Shown here one piece after another: positions 26,608-35,883 of a DNA stretch of 64,000 nucleotides. The translations under genes and the position numbers were made by a program. Every line of letters begins with the position of its first letter. Position 1 is the stretch's first letter. The notes under the pieces are model-generated. The model was not told the DNA's origin. It did not search any database and saw nothing but the letters and a program-made list of their open reading frames with translations. Source of the stretch: Paludibacteraceae bacterium (GTDB lineage: Bacteria; Bacteroidota; Bacteroidia; Bacteroidales; Paludibacteraceae); NCBI GenBank assembly GCA_016937795.1, contig JAFGVV010000017.1:62001-126000 (forward strand). The letters run 5' to 3'.

Positions 26608-29091
26608 TCAAACAAAAAGGCTGCCTATCTGATACACCGCAAAAGCCACTAACCATGCCAGTGAGGTAGTATAAACCATTGTGAAAATCGCCCAACCCCA
26701 GCTTGCTTCCTTCTTAATAGCCGCAATCACAGCTACACAAGGAAAATAAATCAGTATAAACAACATAAAAGCGATACTCGCAAGTGGCGTAAACACTTTC
26801 TGTCCTTTTAAAACGCCTGTGTGATGCTTTTGTTCTTTGATATTATTTTTCAATGTCTCCGACTCCTCGCTGGCATTCATATCGGCATGATAAAGAACGC
26901 CCATAGTGCTGACCACAATTTCTTTGGCTGCAAGTCCGGTCACAATACTCACGCCCATTTTCCAGTCGAAACCAAGCGGTTCGATCACCGGCTCGATGGC
27001 ATGACCAAGTCGGCCGATATACGAAAACTCCTGACGTTCCGACTCCTGATCGACAATTAAATTATTGATTTGAATGGATTTATCAGCTTCTGAAAGTTGC
27101 GTATTTTGTTCCAGAGCAGCAATTTCTGAATTGTAATCTTTCGAATACTCCACATTTGTGGGGAAATAGCCCAAGGCCCATATCAAAACCGAAGCCACCA
27201 GAATAACCGAACCCATTTTTTGCAAATACTGTTTGGCTTTGAACCACATATGCATGGTTGTGTTGCGCAAAGTAGGTTTACGATAAGGCGGAAGTTCCAT
27301 CACAAACGGCACATCCTTTTTATCGAAAGCCACTTTTTTCATAATCAGTGCAGTAATAATGGCCAGCAAAATGCCCACCATGTAAATACCGAAAAGCATA
27401 ATACCCTGATTCTCGGGGAAAATAGCCGAAATAAGCAACACATACACCGGCAACCGCGCGCTACACGACATAAAAGGCGTAATAATCATAGTCAGAATTC
27501 TGTCCTTACGATTATCGAGCGTGCGGGTAGCCATAATGGCAGGCACATTGCAACCAAAACCCATTACCAAAGGAATAAATGACTTTCCGTGCAAACCAAT
27601 CTTGTGCATCAGTTTATCCATAATAAACGACGCACGAGCCATATAACCCGTATCTTCCATCAACGAAATACAGAAAAACAGGATAAGAATATTCGGCAGA
27701 AACACAATTACACCTCCTACTCCACCCACAATGCCATCCACAACCAAATCGCGCAACGGACCTTCAGTCATTGTATTCTGAAGCCAGCTACTAAGCAATC
27801 CCACACCACTGTCGATCCATTCCATTGGATAACTTCCGAGCGAAAAAGTAGCCTGAAACATCAGCCACATGAAAAACAGAAAAATGGGAAAACCGAAATA
27901 ACGGTGCGTGAGAATATCGTCGAGTTCGCGTTTTACACTTCGTTTGTCAGCCTTGGGCTCTTTGTAAGTTTCTTTCAGAGCTCCATCGATAAAACCATAT
28001 TTTGCATCGGTGATAATTGTTTCCGACTTTTCGCCATATTCTTTTTCGAGCATGGCGATATTTTGACGGGCAACTTCCTTTATTTCAGCATAATTTTCAA
28101 AACCTTCGAGTTCATGCAAAGTAGTTTTATCTGTTTCGAGCAACTTCACAGCCACATATCGCGACGAATAACGGTCGCGAATACGGGGCGTTTTCCATAT
28201 TTCGTGCTGAATATTATTGATTGCTTTTTCAATCAGCGCACCGTAATTGATGTGAATATGCCGTACACTCGGATCGCGATCTTCGTACACTTCAATCAGC
28301 TTATCGAAAAGTTCATTCACACCCCGTCCACGCGAAGCCACAGTAGGAATAATCGGAATTCCGAGCATAGCGCCTAATCCCTCATAATCGAACTGCACTT
28401 TTTTTCGTTCCAGCTCATCGTACATATTCAGGGCAATAACCACCTTGATATTCATATCGATAAGCTGAGTTGTAAGAAAAAGATTGCGCTCCAGATTGGA
28501 CGCATCGACCACATTAATAATAATATCAGGCTTCTGATCGATAATGTGAGTACGCACATACAATTCCTCGGGCGAATATTCGGTAATCGAATAAGTACCC
28601 GGCAAATCCACTATATTGAACAAATAATCGTTTCGTTTCAGCGAAGCTTCCTTTGCATCCACAGTTACGCCACTGTAGTTTCCCACACGCTCGTGCGAGC
28701 CCGAAGCATGATTGAAAAGCGTGGTTTTGCCACAATTAGGATTTCCAACCAGCGCCACATTAATTACCTTTCCCTTTTTAATGGCAGTAATTTTAAGCTT
28801 CTCCTCATCAATCACCCCGTTAAAATAGATACTGCTTAAATTATGAGCTTCTTCCACCGAAACCACCTCGACCAATTCGGCCTCTGTGCGGCGTAAGGAC
28901 ACATTGTAGCCCATAATTTCATATTCCACAGGATCCTGAAGCGGTGCATTTTTAATTACACGCACTTTCTTGCCTTTTACAAAACCCATTTCGGTTATGC
29001 GCTTACGAAAAGCACCATGCCCGAGGACTTTGGTGATTATGGCTTCATGGCCAGTGGCTATATCTGATAAATATGTATTTGCTTTCTGCAT
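26608..29091 (-). CDS. feoB: ferrous iron transporter, FeoA-FeoB fusion
   Basis: About 827 residues from the preferred start MQKANTYLSD (ATGs at 29100 and 29106 are alternatives). Residues about 1-75 are a FeoA SH3-like domain (KVLGHGAFRKRITEMGFVKGKKVRVI...GYNVSLRRTEAELV). A short linker leads to the G protein domain: G1 GNPNCGKTT near 115, G3 DLPGTYS, G4 position ALNMYDE in place of NKxD-like NxxD. The C-terminal half holds the membrane pore with the Gate motifs (FMSCSARLPVYVLL; LAAKEIVVSTMGVLY) and about ten TM helices. It imports Fe2+ across the inner membrane. FeoA-FeoB fusions are normal in Bacteroidota. Divergent from the His-rich/TonB receptor operon. Confidence 0.96.
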   Translation of the reverse strand: MQKANTYLSDIATGHEAIITKVLGHGAFRKRITEMGFVKGKKVRVIKNAPLQDPVEYEIMGYNVSLRRTEAELVEVVSVEEAHNLSSIYFNGVIDEEKLKITAIKKGKVINVALVGNPNCGKTTLFNHASGSHERVGNYSGVTVDAKEASLKRNDYLFNIVDLPGTYSITEYSPEELYVRTHIIDQKPDIIINVVDASNLERNLFLTTQLIDMNIKVVIALNMYDELERKKVQFDYEGLGAMLGIPIIPTVASRGRGVNELFDKLIEVYEDRDPSVRHIHINYGALIEKAINNIQHEIWKTPRIRDRYSSRYVAVKLLETDKTTLHELEGFENYAEIKEVARQNIAMLEKEYGEKSETIITDAKYGFIDGALKETYKEPKADKRSVKRELDDILTHRYFGFPIFLFFMWLMFQATFSLGSYPMEWIDSGVGLLSSWLQNTMTEGPLRDLVVDGIVGGVGGVIVFLPNILILFFCISLMEDTGYMARASFIMDKLMHKIGLHGKSFIPLVMGFGCNVPAIMATRTLDNRKDRILTMIITPFMSCSARLPVYVLLISAIFPENQGIMLFGIYMVGILLAIITALIMKKVAFDKKDVPFVMELPPYRKPTLRNTTMHMWFKAKQYLQKMGSVILVASVLIWALGYFPTNVEYSKDYNSEIAALEQNTQLSEADKSIQINNLIVDQESERQEFSYIGRLGHAIEPVIEPLGFDWKMGVSIVTGLAAKEIVVSTMGVLYHADMNASEESETLKNNIKEQKHHTGVLKGQKVFTPLASIAFMLFILIYFPCVAVIAAIKKEASWGWAIFTMVYTTSLAWLVAFAVYQIGSLFV

Positions 29092-29136
29092 ATCAAACAT
29101 TAACAACAGTTTCTTTGCGTTTTTCTAATCGAAGCA

Positions 29137-29170
29137 CAAAATTAGCCAATAAATACAAGAACAGTGCAAA
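29137..29170 (-). promoter_or_regulatory. promoter of feoAB (minus strand)
   Basis: On the minus strand, TTTG (complement of 29167-29170) and TAATTTTG (complement of 29137-29144) are 22 bp apart and match the -33/-7 elements. The -33 element lies inside the inverted repeat GTGCA-A7-TGCAC (29164-29180), so a bound repressor would block it. Confidence 0.6.
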
Positions 29171-29180
29171 AAAAATGCAC
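29164..29180. promoter_or_regulatory. inverted repeat over the feoAB -33 element
   Basis: GTGCA (29164-29168) and TGCAC (29176-29180) flank seven A residues. It overlaps the feoAB -33 element, a typical operator position. The regulator is unknown. Confidence 0.4.
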
Positions 29181-29192
29181 ATATGCTCAAAA

Positions 29193-29210
29193 ATACCTAC
29201 TATTAGGTAT
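29193..29210. promoter_or_regulatory. perfect inverted repeat between divergent metal-uptake promoters
   Basis: ATACCTA (29193-29199), CTAT, TAGGTAT (29204-29210): two perfect 7-bp arms with a 4-bp spacer. It lies between the two divergent promoters, ending 8 bp before the -33 element of the plus-strand operon. The size and position fit an operator for a dimeric metalloregulator, but I cannot assign the family. Confidence 0.5.
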
Positions 29211-29218
29211 CGAAAAAA

Positions 29219-29251
29219 TTTGGAAAAACAATGGTTTAAGTATTAACTTTG
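29219..29251 (+). promoter_or_regulatory. promoter of the His-rich protein / TonB receptor operon
   Basis: TTTGG at 29219-29223 and TAACTTTG at 29244-29251, with 21 bp between TTTG and TA. Predicted start about 29258, some 25 nt before the first start codon. Confidence 0.7.
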
Positions 29252-29284
29252 CAGCGTAATTAAAAAAACTACTCATAACACAAT

Positions 29285-29635
29285 ATGACATTTGAAACCC
29301 AAAATCGAATAAAAAAGTTCTCCGGCATTGCATTGCTCGCACTTTTTATAGCCTTTTGGGGGTCTACACATTTTTTTGTACATGTGCATATTATCGATGG
29401 TGTTACCATAGTTCACTCACACCCTTTTTCACCGAAAAACAATCATCAACACAATGCAGAGCAGATCTGTCTGATACAACATTTACTGCATTATGACATT
29501 TCGCCCGTAAAATCACCTGCATTTAACGAATTTGCAGCCCTGCATTTAATCAATTCAGGAGGCATGCCTACCTGCCACTTTATTCTATCTCAGCATGCAA
29601 CAGCGCTGTGTTTGCGTGCCCCTCCGGTAATTTAA
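29285..29635 (+). CDS. His-rich exported or membrane-anchored small protein
   Basis: A 116-residue protein with one hydrophobic segment (about 13-28, FSGIALLALFIAFWG), which may be an uncleaved anchor or signal. What follows carries 12 histidines in about 90 residues, grouped as HxxxHVH, VHSH, HQH and HLLH, plus three Cys. That spacing suggests binding of a transition metal in the periplasm. I recognise no named domain. It is first in a two-gene transcript with a TonB-dependent receptor (260 bp downstream) and diverges from feoAB, which supports a role in metal uptake. Small His-rich proteins ahead of TonB receptors recur in Bacteroidales, from memory. Confidence 0.65.
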   Translation: MTFETQNRIKKFSGIALLALFIAFWGSTHFFVHVHIIDGVTIVHSHPFSPKNNHQHNAEQICLIQHLLHYDISPVKSPAFNEFAALHLINSGGMPTCHFILSQHATALCLRAPPVI

Positions 29636-29895
29636 GTTTACAGCCAACCACCAGGGCATTACCGGAACTTGTTTTAGCAGTTCGTTGCAATCTGTTCAAT
29701 CATAGTTTTTGGCTACTGAATTTAAATGCATAATGCTTATATATACGATTATTAAGCCTGCACTTCATCACAGCCAACATATCTGCATTTGAACAAGAAT
29801 AATTCCACTGCTAAAGAGATTTTCAGAACACAGAAGTACCCCTCACAGTTTACAGAGTATTATACACCATTATTGTATCCTTTTTTATTACAAAA

Positions 29896-32226
29896 ATGAG
29901 AAAACAAATTTCCGGCACACTGTTGCTGATAGCTTTATTTTCAACTATCAGCGCTCAGCAGCTTGCCACTTTCTCCGATAACTTCGGAGCCGCTTACAGC
30001 AAAAAAGCCGATGCCACTATTTCAGGTCATACCATCGACCAAAAAACCGACGAACACGTGGGCTTCATTAATATTTCGGTCAAAGGAACGACGCTTGGAG
30101 TATCGGCAGATGCTACAGGACATTTTCTATTGAAAAACATTCCCGAAGGCGAGCACACCATTGTAGCTTCGGCAGTAGGTTATAAAACGATTGAAAAAAA
30201 AATTGCGCTCAGAAACGGACACATTGCCGAAATGAATTTTGAACTTGAAGAAGATGCTGTGATGCTCGATAATATTGTGGTTTCGGCCAACCGTAGCGAA
30301 ACCAAACGCAGCGAAACTTCGAGCATAGTCAATGTCATTTCGTCGAAACTTTTCGAAACTACTAATGCTGTTTGTCTGGCACAGGGCTTAAACTTTCAAC
30401 CCGGCTTGCGCGTCGAGAACAACTGTCAAAACTGCGGATTCCAACAGGTACGCATCAATGGACTCGAAGGTCCTTATTCGCAAATCCTGATCGACAGCCG
30501 CCCTATTTTCAGTGCTTTGGCAGGGGTGTATGGCATTGAGCAAATTCCGGCCAACATGATCGACCGCGTAGAAGTGGTTCGTGGCGGAGGCTCTGCCCTT
30601 TTTGGCTCAAATGCCATTGCAGGTACCATCAATATTATTACCCGCGAACCGTTGAATAATGCATTATCAATAAGCAATACCAGCATGTTGATTGGTGGTA
30701 CTAAAACAGATATTAATACCAATATGAATGCCGCACTTGTATCGGACGATTACAAAGCCGGAGTCAGCATTTATGGTTCATCCCGTCAGCGCGAAGGCTG
30801 GGATGCCAACGGCGATGGTTTTACTGAAATCGGATTGATTAATGCACGCAATGTAGGTTTCCGCTCATATTTCAAACCCGGATTGCAAAACAAAATCACA
30901 CTCGAATATCACAATATGGGCGAATTTCGTCGTGGCGGAAACAAGTTGGATTTACCTGCACACAATGCCGATATAACCGAGCAAACCGAACATAATATTA
31001 ATAGCGGAGGCATAAAATGGGATGTTTTTTCGCGCGATTATAGTCATCGTTTCAATGTATATTCGTCGGCACAGCACATCGGTCGCACAAGCTACTACGG
31101 CGCCGGACAAGATCCTAACGCTTATGGTTCGACCGAAGATATCGCCCTTGTAGCAGGTATGCAGTATGTGTATGCCATGGAAAAACTACTGTTTATGCCT
31201 GCCGAATTTACAGCAGGTAGCGAATATAGCTACAACAAACTTGTGGACAAACAGCCGGCTTACGACCGCACCATCGATCAGACAGTAAACATTAAAAGTG
31301 CATTCGTGCAAAACGAGTGGAAAAACAAAAAAGCCGGAATTTTGCTCGGACTTCGTTTCGACCAGCACAACCTGATCAAAAAACCTATTCTCAGTCCGCG
31401 TGTTAACTTTCGCTATAACCCCTACGAGTGGGTAAATCTGCGCGCCACATATGCCAGTGGCTTTCGTGCGCCACAGGCTTTCGACGAGGATTTACACATT
31501 ACAGCAGTGGGTGGCGAAGTACAAATTATTAAGCTCGACGAAAATCTGAAACCCGAGCATTCGAATAGTTTCAGCATCTCCGGCGATTTTTATAAATCGT
31601 TTGGAAAAGTGCAAACAAACCTACTTGTGGAAGCCTTTTACACCGACATAAACGAAGTGTTCTATTTGGAAGAAGCCCGACCCGACTCGCTTGGAAACAC
31701 CATTCTGATGCGTCGTAATGGCTCAGGAGCTGTCGTAAAAGGATTAAACCTCGAAGCTAAAGTTGTTCCCGGTCGCAAGACCAATATTCAGGCCGGATTT
31801 ACCCTACAGCAAAGTCTGTACAAAGAAGCGCAAACATGGAGCACAAATCCCAACCTTGCCCCGCGTCGCCAAATGTTTCGTTCGCCAAATACTTACGGAT
31901 ACACCACTGTTTCGTACAATCCTGTAAAACCGCTTACACTTGCCATTACAGGCACTTACACCGGAAGTATGCTTATGCAACATTTTGGTGTAGATGTGAC
32001 CGACGACGAGGAGGTGCAAACACCTGCGTTTTTAGATATTAACTTCAAACTTTCATACGATTTAAAAATCAATAAAACCACTGTTGTACAGCTCAATGCA
32101 GGCGTTCAAAACATCCTCAACAGCTATCAAACCGATTTCGACAAAGGCGAAACACGCGATGCCGGTTATGTCTATGGCCCTTCGTTGCCCCGATCGTATT
32201 TTGCAGGATTGAAATTCAATATTTAA
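29896..32226 (+). CDS. TonB-dependent receptor with CxxC in the plug, probable metal uptake
   Basis: A 776-residue outer-membrane receptor. Signal peptide to about residue 20 (STISAQ); carboxypeptidase-like/CNA-B domain about 40-120 (GHTIDQKTDEHVGFINISVKGT); plug about 125-245 with Cys177 and Cys180 in NNCQNCGFQQVRINGL and the closing RVEVVRGGGSALFG; 22-strand barrel to the end with a terminal aromatic-type pattern (SYFAGLKFNI). The TonB box is probably near VMLDNIVVSA. TonB receptors import iron complexes, cobalamin, metals or glycans; no SusD partner is present, so a metal or siderophore-like ligand is more likely. Shares a promoter region with feoAB. The substrate cannot be fixed from sequence. 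Confidence 0.92.
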   Translation: MRKQISGTLLLIALFSTISAQQLATFSDNFGAAYSKKADATISGHTIDQKTDEHVGFINISVKGTTLGVSADATGHFLLKNIPEGEHTIVASAVGYKTIEKKIALRNGHIAEMNFELEEDAVMLDNIVVSANRSETKRSETSSIVNVISSKLFETTNAVCLAQGLNFQPGLRVENNCQNCGFQQVRINGLEGPYSQILIDSRPIFSALAGVYGIEQIPANMIDRVEVVRGGGSALFGSNAIAGTINIITREPLNNALSISNTSMLIGGTKTDINTNMNAALVSDDYKAGVSIYGSSRQREGWDANGDGFTEIGLINARNVGFRSYFKPGLQNKITLEYHNMGEFRRGGNKLDLPAHNADITEQTEHNINSGGIKWDVFSRDYSHRFNVYSSAQHIGRTSYYGAGQDPNAYGSTEDIALVAGMQYVYAMEKLLFMPAEFTAGSEYSYNKLVDKQPAYDRTIDQTVNIKSAFVQNEWKNKKAGILLGLRFDQHNLIKKPILSPRVNFRYNPYEWVNLRATYASGFRAPQAFDEDLHITAVGGEVQIIKLDENLKPEHSNSFSISGDFYKSFGKVQTNLLVEAFYTDINEVFYLEEARPDSLGNTILMRRNGSGAVVKGLNLEAKVVPGRKTNIQAGFTLQQSLYKEAQTWSTNPNLAPRRQMFRSPNTYGYTTVSYNPVKPLTLAITGTYTGSMLMQHFGVDVTDDEEVQTPAFLDINFKLSYDLKINKTTVVQLNAGVQNILNSYQTDFDKGETRDAGYVYGPSLPRSYFAGLKFNI

Positions 32227-32251
32227 ACGTTTTTATTTTTTTAAACAAGCA

Positions 32252-32292
32252 GCGCAGAAAGCAAACATCCTACTACTTTCTGCGTTTTTTTG
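32252..32292 (+). terminator. intrinsic terminator after the TonB receptor
   Basis: CGCAGAAAG (32253-32261) pairs with CTTTCTGCG (32276-32284), followed by seven T residues. Confidence 0.85.
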
Positions 32293-32505
32293 TGCTTTTT
32301 AAATATGCTTTTCGTGACACTTTAAAACAAAAGCACCTGCTTGCATTTACAAATAAACACTAAAACCGTCGACAAAACAACATTTTACAATAAAAGGGCG
32401 ATTTTCTAAAACAATTTATTGAAGTACAAAAATCAGACTAAGGTGGATATTACTTTTGTAAAGGCAGAATATGCCATATTAAAAACGATGTAATTCACTA
32501 TACAT

Positions 32506-33357
32506 ATGAAGTTTACTAAAATGCACGGAACCGGAAACGACTATATATACGTCAATGGTTTTGTGGAAACAATCGAAAACCCTGCTGAATTCTCAATCAG
32601 ATACAGCGATCGCCACAAAGGAATAGGGTCTGATGGACTTGTCATGATTCTGCCTTCGGAAACCTGCGATTTTCGTATGCGTATGTTCAATGCCGACGGT
32701 TCAGAATCGGAAATGTGCGGAAATGCTTCGCGCTGCATTGGCAAATATGTGTACGACAAAGGCATGACCGACAAAACTGTAGTCAGCCTCGAAACCCCGG
32801 CTGGTGTAAAAATTCTGAAGCTTTTTGTGAACGACGACAACAAAGTGGACAAAGTAACTGTGGACATGGGCGAACCCGAATTAAACGGTCTGAAAATACC
32901 AACCACTTTCGACCAGGCACGCATATTAAACAAAGCTGTCGATTTTGGAAATGCCCTGAAATACAAAATCACAACCGTATCGATGGGCAACCCACATGCC
33001 GTGATTTTCACATCAGGAATAAGCTTATTAAACCTGCCGGAGATAGGGCCGGTGATTGAAAATGCCCCTATTTTTCCACGCCGTACCAATACCGAATTTA
33101 TTGAGATAGTAAACCGTGAATATGTAAAGATGCGGGTTTGGGAAAGGGGTTCGGGCGAAACATTAGCCTGCGGAACAGGAGCTTGTGCTGCAGTAGTGGC
33201 AGGCGTGCTCAACGACCTGAACGAACGCAAAACCACTGTAGCACTACTGGGTGGCGAACTTCAGATTGAATGGCGCGAAACCGACAATCATGTATATCTT
33301 ACCGGTGGCGCAACAATTGTGTACGAAGGAGAGATAATATTAATTGACAATGAGTAA
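32506..33357 (+). CDS. dapF: diaminopimelate epimerase
   Basis: A 283-residue epimerase that turns LL-diaminopimelate into the meso form for peptidoglycan and lysine. Substrate block KMHGTGNDYIYVN at the start; the two catalytic thiols are Cys71 in SEMCGNASRC and Cys222 in LACGTGACA, placed in the two mirror-image halves of the fold as usual. The last codons and the stop lie within the left arm of an intergenic inverted repeat (33341-33370), so the C-terminal LIDNE is encoded by repeat sequence and may be a recent extension. Followed by dapL, the enzyme that makes its substrate. Confidence 0.97.
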   Translation: MKFTKMHGTGNDYIYVNGFVETIENPAEFSIRYSDRHKGIGSDGLVMILPSETCDFRMRMFNADGSESEMCGNASRCIGKYVYDKGMTDKTVVSLETPAGVKILKLFVNDDNKVDKVTVDMGEPELNGLKIPTTFDQARILNKAVDFGNALKYKITTVSMGNPHAVIFTSGISLLNLPEIGPVIENAPIFPRRTNTEFIEIVNREYVKMRVWERGSGETLACGTGACAAVVAGVLNDLNERKTTVALLGGELQIEWRETDNHVYLTGGATIVYEGEIILIDNE

Positions 33358-33463
33358 TTGACAATTGATAATTCAAAAAAATCAGCAATAAGAACACAGA
33401 ATAAAAATTAATCTGCAAATCATTCACACTTCCTGTCAATTGTCAACTATCAATTGTCAACTA
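33341..33463. repeat. inverted repeat of 14-bp direct repeats between dapF and dapL
   Basis: The left arm (33341-33370) and right arm (33434-33463) are inverted copies, about 24 of 30 positions matching. Each arm is itself a 14-bp direct repeat built from TAATTGA/CAATTGA-like 7-bp words. The dapF stop codon lies inside the left arm. About 60 bp of plain AT-rich sequence separates the arms. Confidence 0.7.
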
Positions 33464-33477
33464 TCCAATAAGAATTT

Positions 33478-34701
33478 ATGGCACAAATAAACGATAACTT
33501 TACTAAAATACCTGCTACATACCTGTTTTCGGAGATCGCAAAACGTGTGGCACAACACAAAGCACAAAATCCGCAAGCCGTAATTATCCGCATGGGAATA
33601 GGCGATGTAAGCCTTCCGCTGCCCGATGCGGCTGTCGACGCTATGATTGCTGCTGCTGAAGAACAGCGTCATGCCGAAACTTTCAGAGGCTATGGTCCTG
33701 AACAGGGATACGACTTTTTGCGAAATGCAATTGTAGAAAATGATTTTCGTGCAAAAGGGCTCAATATCCACGCCGACGAAATTTTTGTAAGCGATGGCGC
33801 CAAAAGCGACACCGGAAACATTGGCGACATTTTCAGCATCCACAACAAAGTTGCTGTCACCGATCCCGTATATCCGGTATATGTGGATACAAATGCCATG
33901 GGCGGTCGTGCAGGAGAGCCAAGCGCACAAAACGTATGGAGCAATCTGATTTATTTGCCATGCAATGCCGAAAATAATTTCGTTCCCGCTTTGCCTGCTG
34001 AAAAGGCCGACCTGATTTATCTCTGCTTCCCGAATAATCCCACGGGAACCACACTTACCAAAGCACAATTAAAAGTGTGGGTGGATTATGCACGCGAAAA
34101 CAATTCGGTCATACTTTTCGATGCTGCTTACGAAGCATTTATCACTGAAGAAAACGTGCCACACAGCATTTACGAAATTGAAGGTGCTTACGATGTAGCC
34201 ATCGAATTCCGCAGTTTTTCGAAGACGGCAGGATTCACAGGCACACGCTGCGGATACACAGTAGTACCCAAAAGCCTCACCGCCTTGTCGGAAAGCGGCG
34301 AAAAAGTACAGCTCAACAAACTCTGGAACCGCCGGCAAAGCACAAAATTCAACGGCACTTCGTATGTGGTACAGCGTGCAGCCGAAGCCATCTATTCGCC
34401 CGAAGGAAAAAAACAGGTGCGCACACTGATTGATTATTATATGGAAAATGTTCGCTTAATCCGCGAATCGCTTCAAAAAGCTGGTTTCAGCACCTTTGGA
34501 GGAGTAAATGCACCTTATGTGTGGGTAAAAACGCCTGCGGGTATGAGTAGCTGGGATTATTTCGACTTTCTGCTGAAAGAAAAAAACATTGTTTGTACGC
34601 CCGGAGCCGGTTTTGGAACAAATGGCGAAGGTTATGTGCGATTCTCGGCTTTTGGCAGTCGCGAAAACACCATAGCCGCTATGAAAAGAATTGCTGAATA
34701 A
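33478..34701 (+). CDS. dapL: LL-diaminopimelate aminotransferase
   Basis: A 407-residue PLP-dependent class I/II aminotransferase of the DapL group, recognised by the start [21 protein letters not shown] and the block [18 protein letters not shown]. It converts tetrahydrodipicolinate straight to LL-diaminopimelate with glutamate as donor, skipping the succinylase or acetylase steps. The PLP lysine is Lys249 in [23 protein letters not shown] and DAAYEAF are also intact. Directly behind dapF on the same strand, so the two steps to meso-DAP are together. A strong tandem terminator follows. Confidence 0.96.
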   Translation: MAQINDNFTKIPATYLFSEIAKRVAQHKAQNPQAVIIRMGIGDVSLPLPDAAVDAMIAAAEEQRHAETFRGYGPEQGYDFLRNAIVENDFRAKGLNIHADEIFVSDGAKSDTGNIGDIFSIHNKVAVTDPVYPVYVDTNAMGGRAGEPSAQNVWSNLIYLPCNAENNFVPALPAEKADLIYLCFPNNPTGTTLTKAQLKVWVDYARENNSVILFDAAYEAFITEENVPHSIYEIEGAYDVAIEFRSFSKTAGFTGTRCGYTVVPKSLTALSESGEKVQLNKLWNRRQSTKFNGTSYVVQRAAEAIYSPEGKKQVRTLIDYYMENVRLIRESLQKAGFSTFGGVNAPYVWVKTPAGMSSWDYFDFLLKEKNIVCTPGAGFGTNGEGYVRFSAFGSRENTIAAMKRIAE

Positions 34702-34721
34702 TACTGCTTACAATTTGAACT

Positions 34722-34792
34722 GAAAAGTCCGGTACAAGCCGGACTTTTTTAATGCCGGAAAATATGCTCAAAAACATATTTTCCGGCATTTT
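34722..34792 (+). terminator. two hairpins in a row after dapL
   Basis: First hairpin: AAAGTCCGG (34724-34732) with CCGGACTTT (34739-34747) and a T-run. Second: AATGCCGGAAAATATG (34751-34766) with CATATTTTCCGGCATT (34775-34790), a perfect 16-bp stem with an 8-base loop. The second lacks a long T-run on the plus strand and may instead be a transcript-stabilising or repeat-derived hairpin. Confidence 0.75.
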
Positions 34793-35180
34793 CGTTTCCG
34801 CGAATGCCGAAAAAGAGATTATGCAACATAAATCACAGTTAAAATTGTCGGTTATCAACATATAAGTCTGTTTCGGAACTAAGTTTTTAAGAATTCAATA
34901 AAACAACAGAATAACAATTTGTAAACCAATCGACACATATTATGACATTCTGATATCATTATATTCTATTTTGTATCACTTTTCCTGCATTAGGAATATT
35001 TTAAATACATATTGCAATAATAAGCCACGAAAATGTAACATAATGTTTAGTTTTGCAACAGACAAATATCACAATGATAGCCATATTGATTATTCACTAT
35101 CATTTTGAGACAGGAACAGAGATTATAAAAACACAAATAAAGTCATTTATCAATTATTAATTCATTAAGTATTTTAAGGT
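34793..35180. other. AT-rich leader region before the porin-PII-AmtB operon
   Basis: No ORF. TAGTTTTG at 35048-35055 fits a -7 element but I find no good -33 partner, which would suit an activated or alternative-sigma promoter, as nitrogen-controlled genes often have. Long untranslated leader of about 120 nt if that start is used. Confidence 0.35.
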
Positions 35181-35831
35181 ATGAAAAAGATGAAAATTTT
35201 CGCAGTAGCCATGCTGGCCTTTATGGCAGCAAGTAGTGCAAAAGCACAAGAGTTCACAGCATCGGCCGACATTGTAAGCTCCTATGTATGGCGCGGCACT
35301 CAGTTCTCGGGCGTGTCGGTACAGCCCACTCTCGATTTCACAAGCGGTGGTTTTTCTATTGGCTCATGGGGATCAGCAGGATTCGATGGTTTTCTGGAAA
35401 TGGACCTTTACGCCAAGTATGCTTTTGATTTTGGTCTGACCCTGGGAATTACCGATTATTATTATCCCGGAACAAGCTATTTCGATTTTTCGAAAGTCAG
35501 TGGTGGTCACGGTTTGGAAGTAAACCTCGGATATTCAATCAACAGTTTATCGATTTCGGCCAACTATATGCTCAACGAAGCCGGTGGTGCTGCCACAGCC
35601 GGAGGCGATAAGTATTTCGAACTTGGCTATGCATTCGAAAAGTTCAGCATTTTTGCCGGAGGTGGCGATGGCTGGCACACTCCCGATGCAAAATTTGCCC
35701 TTACCAATATAGGCATCAGCACTTCTAAAGAAATCAAAATCACCGACACATTCTCCATTCCGCTGAAAGCCACAGCCATTTTGAACCCGAAAACCGAACA
35801 GTTTTTCTTAGTAGCCGGCATTACGCTTTAG
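35181..35831 (+). CDS. TorF-family putative outer-membrane porin
   Basis: A 216-residue protein with a signal peptide (about 1-22, ending AKAQ). The mature part is a small barrel with alternating strands: FTASADIVSSYVWRGTQFSGVSVQPTL near the start is the hallmark of the TorF/Gcw_chp group (TIGR02001), and the protein ends in the strand FFLVAGITL. No ligand is known for the family. It is 52 bp ahead of the PII gene and 424 bp ahead of amtB, which suggests it lets ammonium or another nitrogen compound through the outer membrane. Confidence 0.8.
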   Translation: MKKMKIFAVAMLAFMAASSAKAQEFTASADIVSSYVWRGTQFSGVSVQPTLDFTSGGFSIGSWGSAGFDGFLEMDLYAKYAFDFGLTLGITDYYYPGTSYFDFSKVSGGHGLEVNLGYSINSLSISANYMLNEAGGAATAGGDKYFELGYAFEKFSIFAGGGDGWHTPDAKFALTNIGISTSKEIKITDTFSIPLKATAILNPKTEQFFLVAGITL

Positions 35832-35883
35832 CACTCAGGTATTATATAAATTCTTCAGCTAAATAATTTAAAATTATAAACAC

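Noticed and set aside
27589..28377. 262-residue plus-strand ORF opposite feoB
   Set aside because: Lies fully antisense within a certain gene; its composition (His, Asn, Gln and Phe rich) is that of a mirrored reading frame.
32541..33236. 231-residue minus-strand ORF opposite dapF
   Set aside because: Fully antisense to dapF, no domain; arises because the dapF codons give few stops on the other strand.
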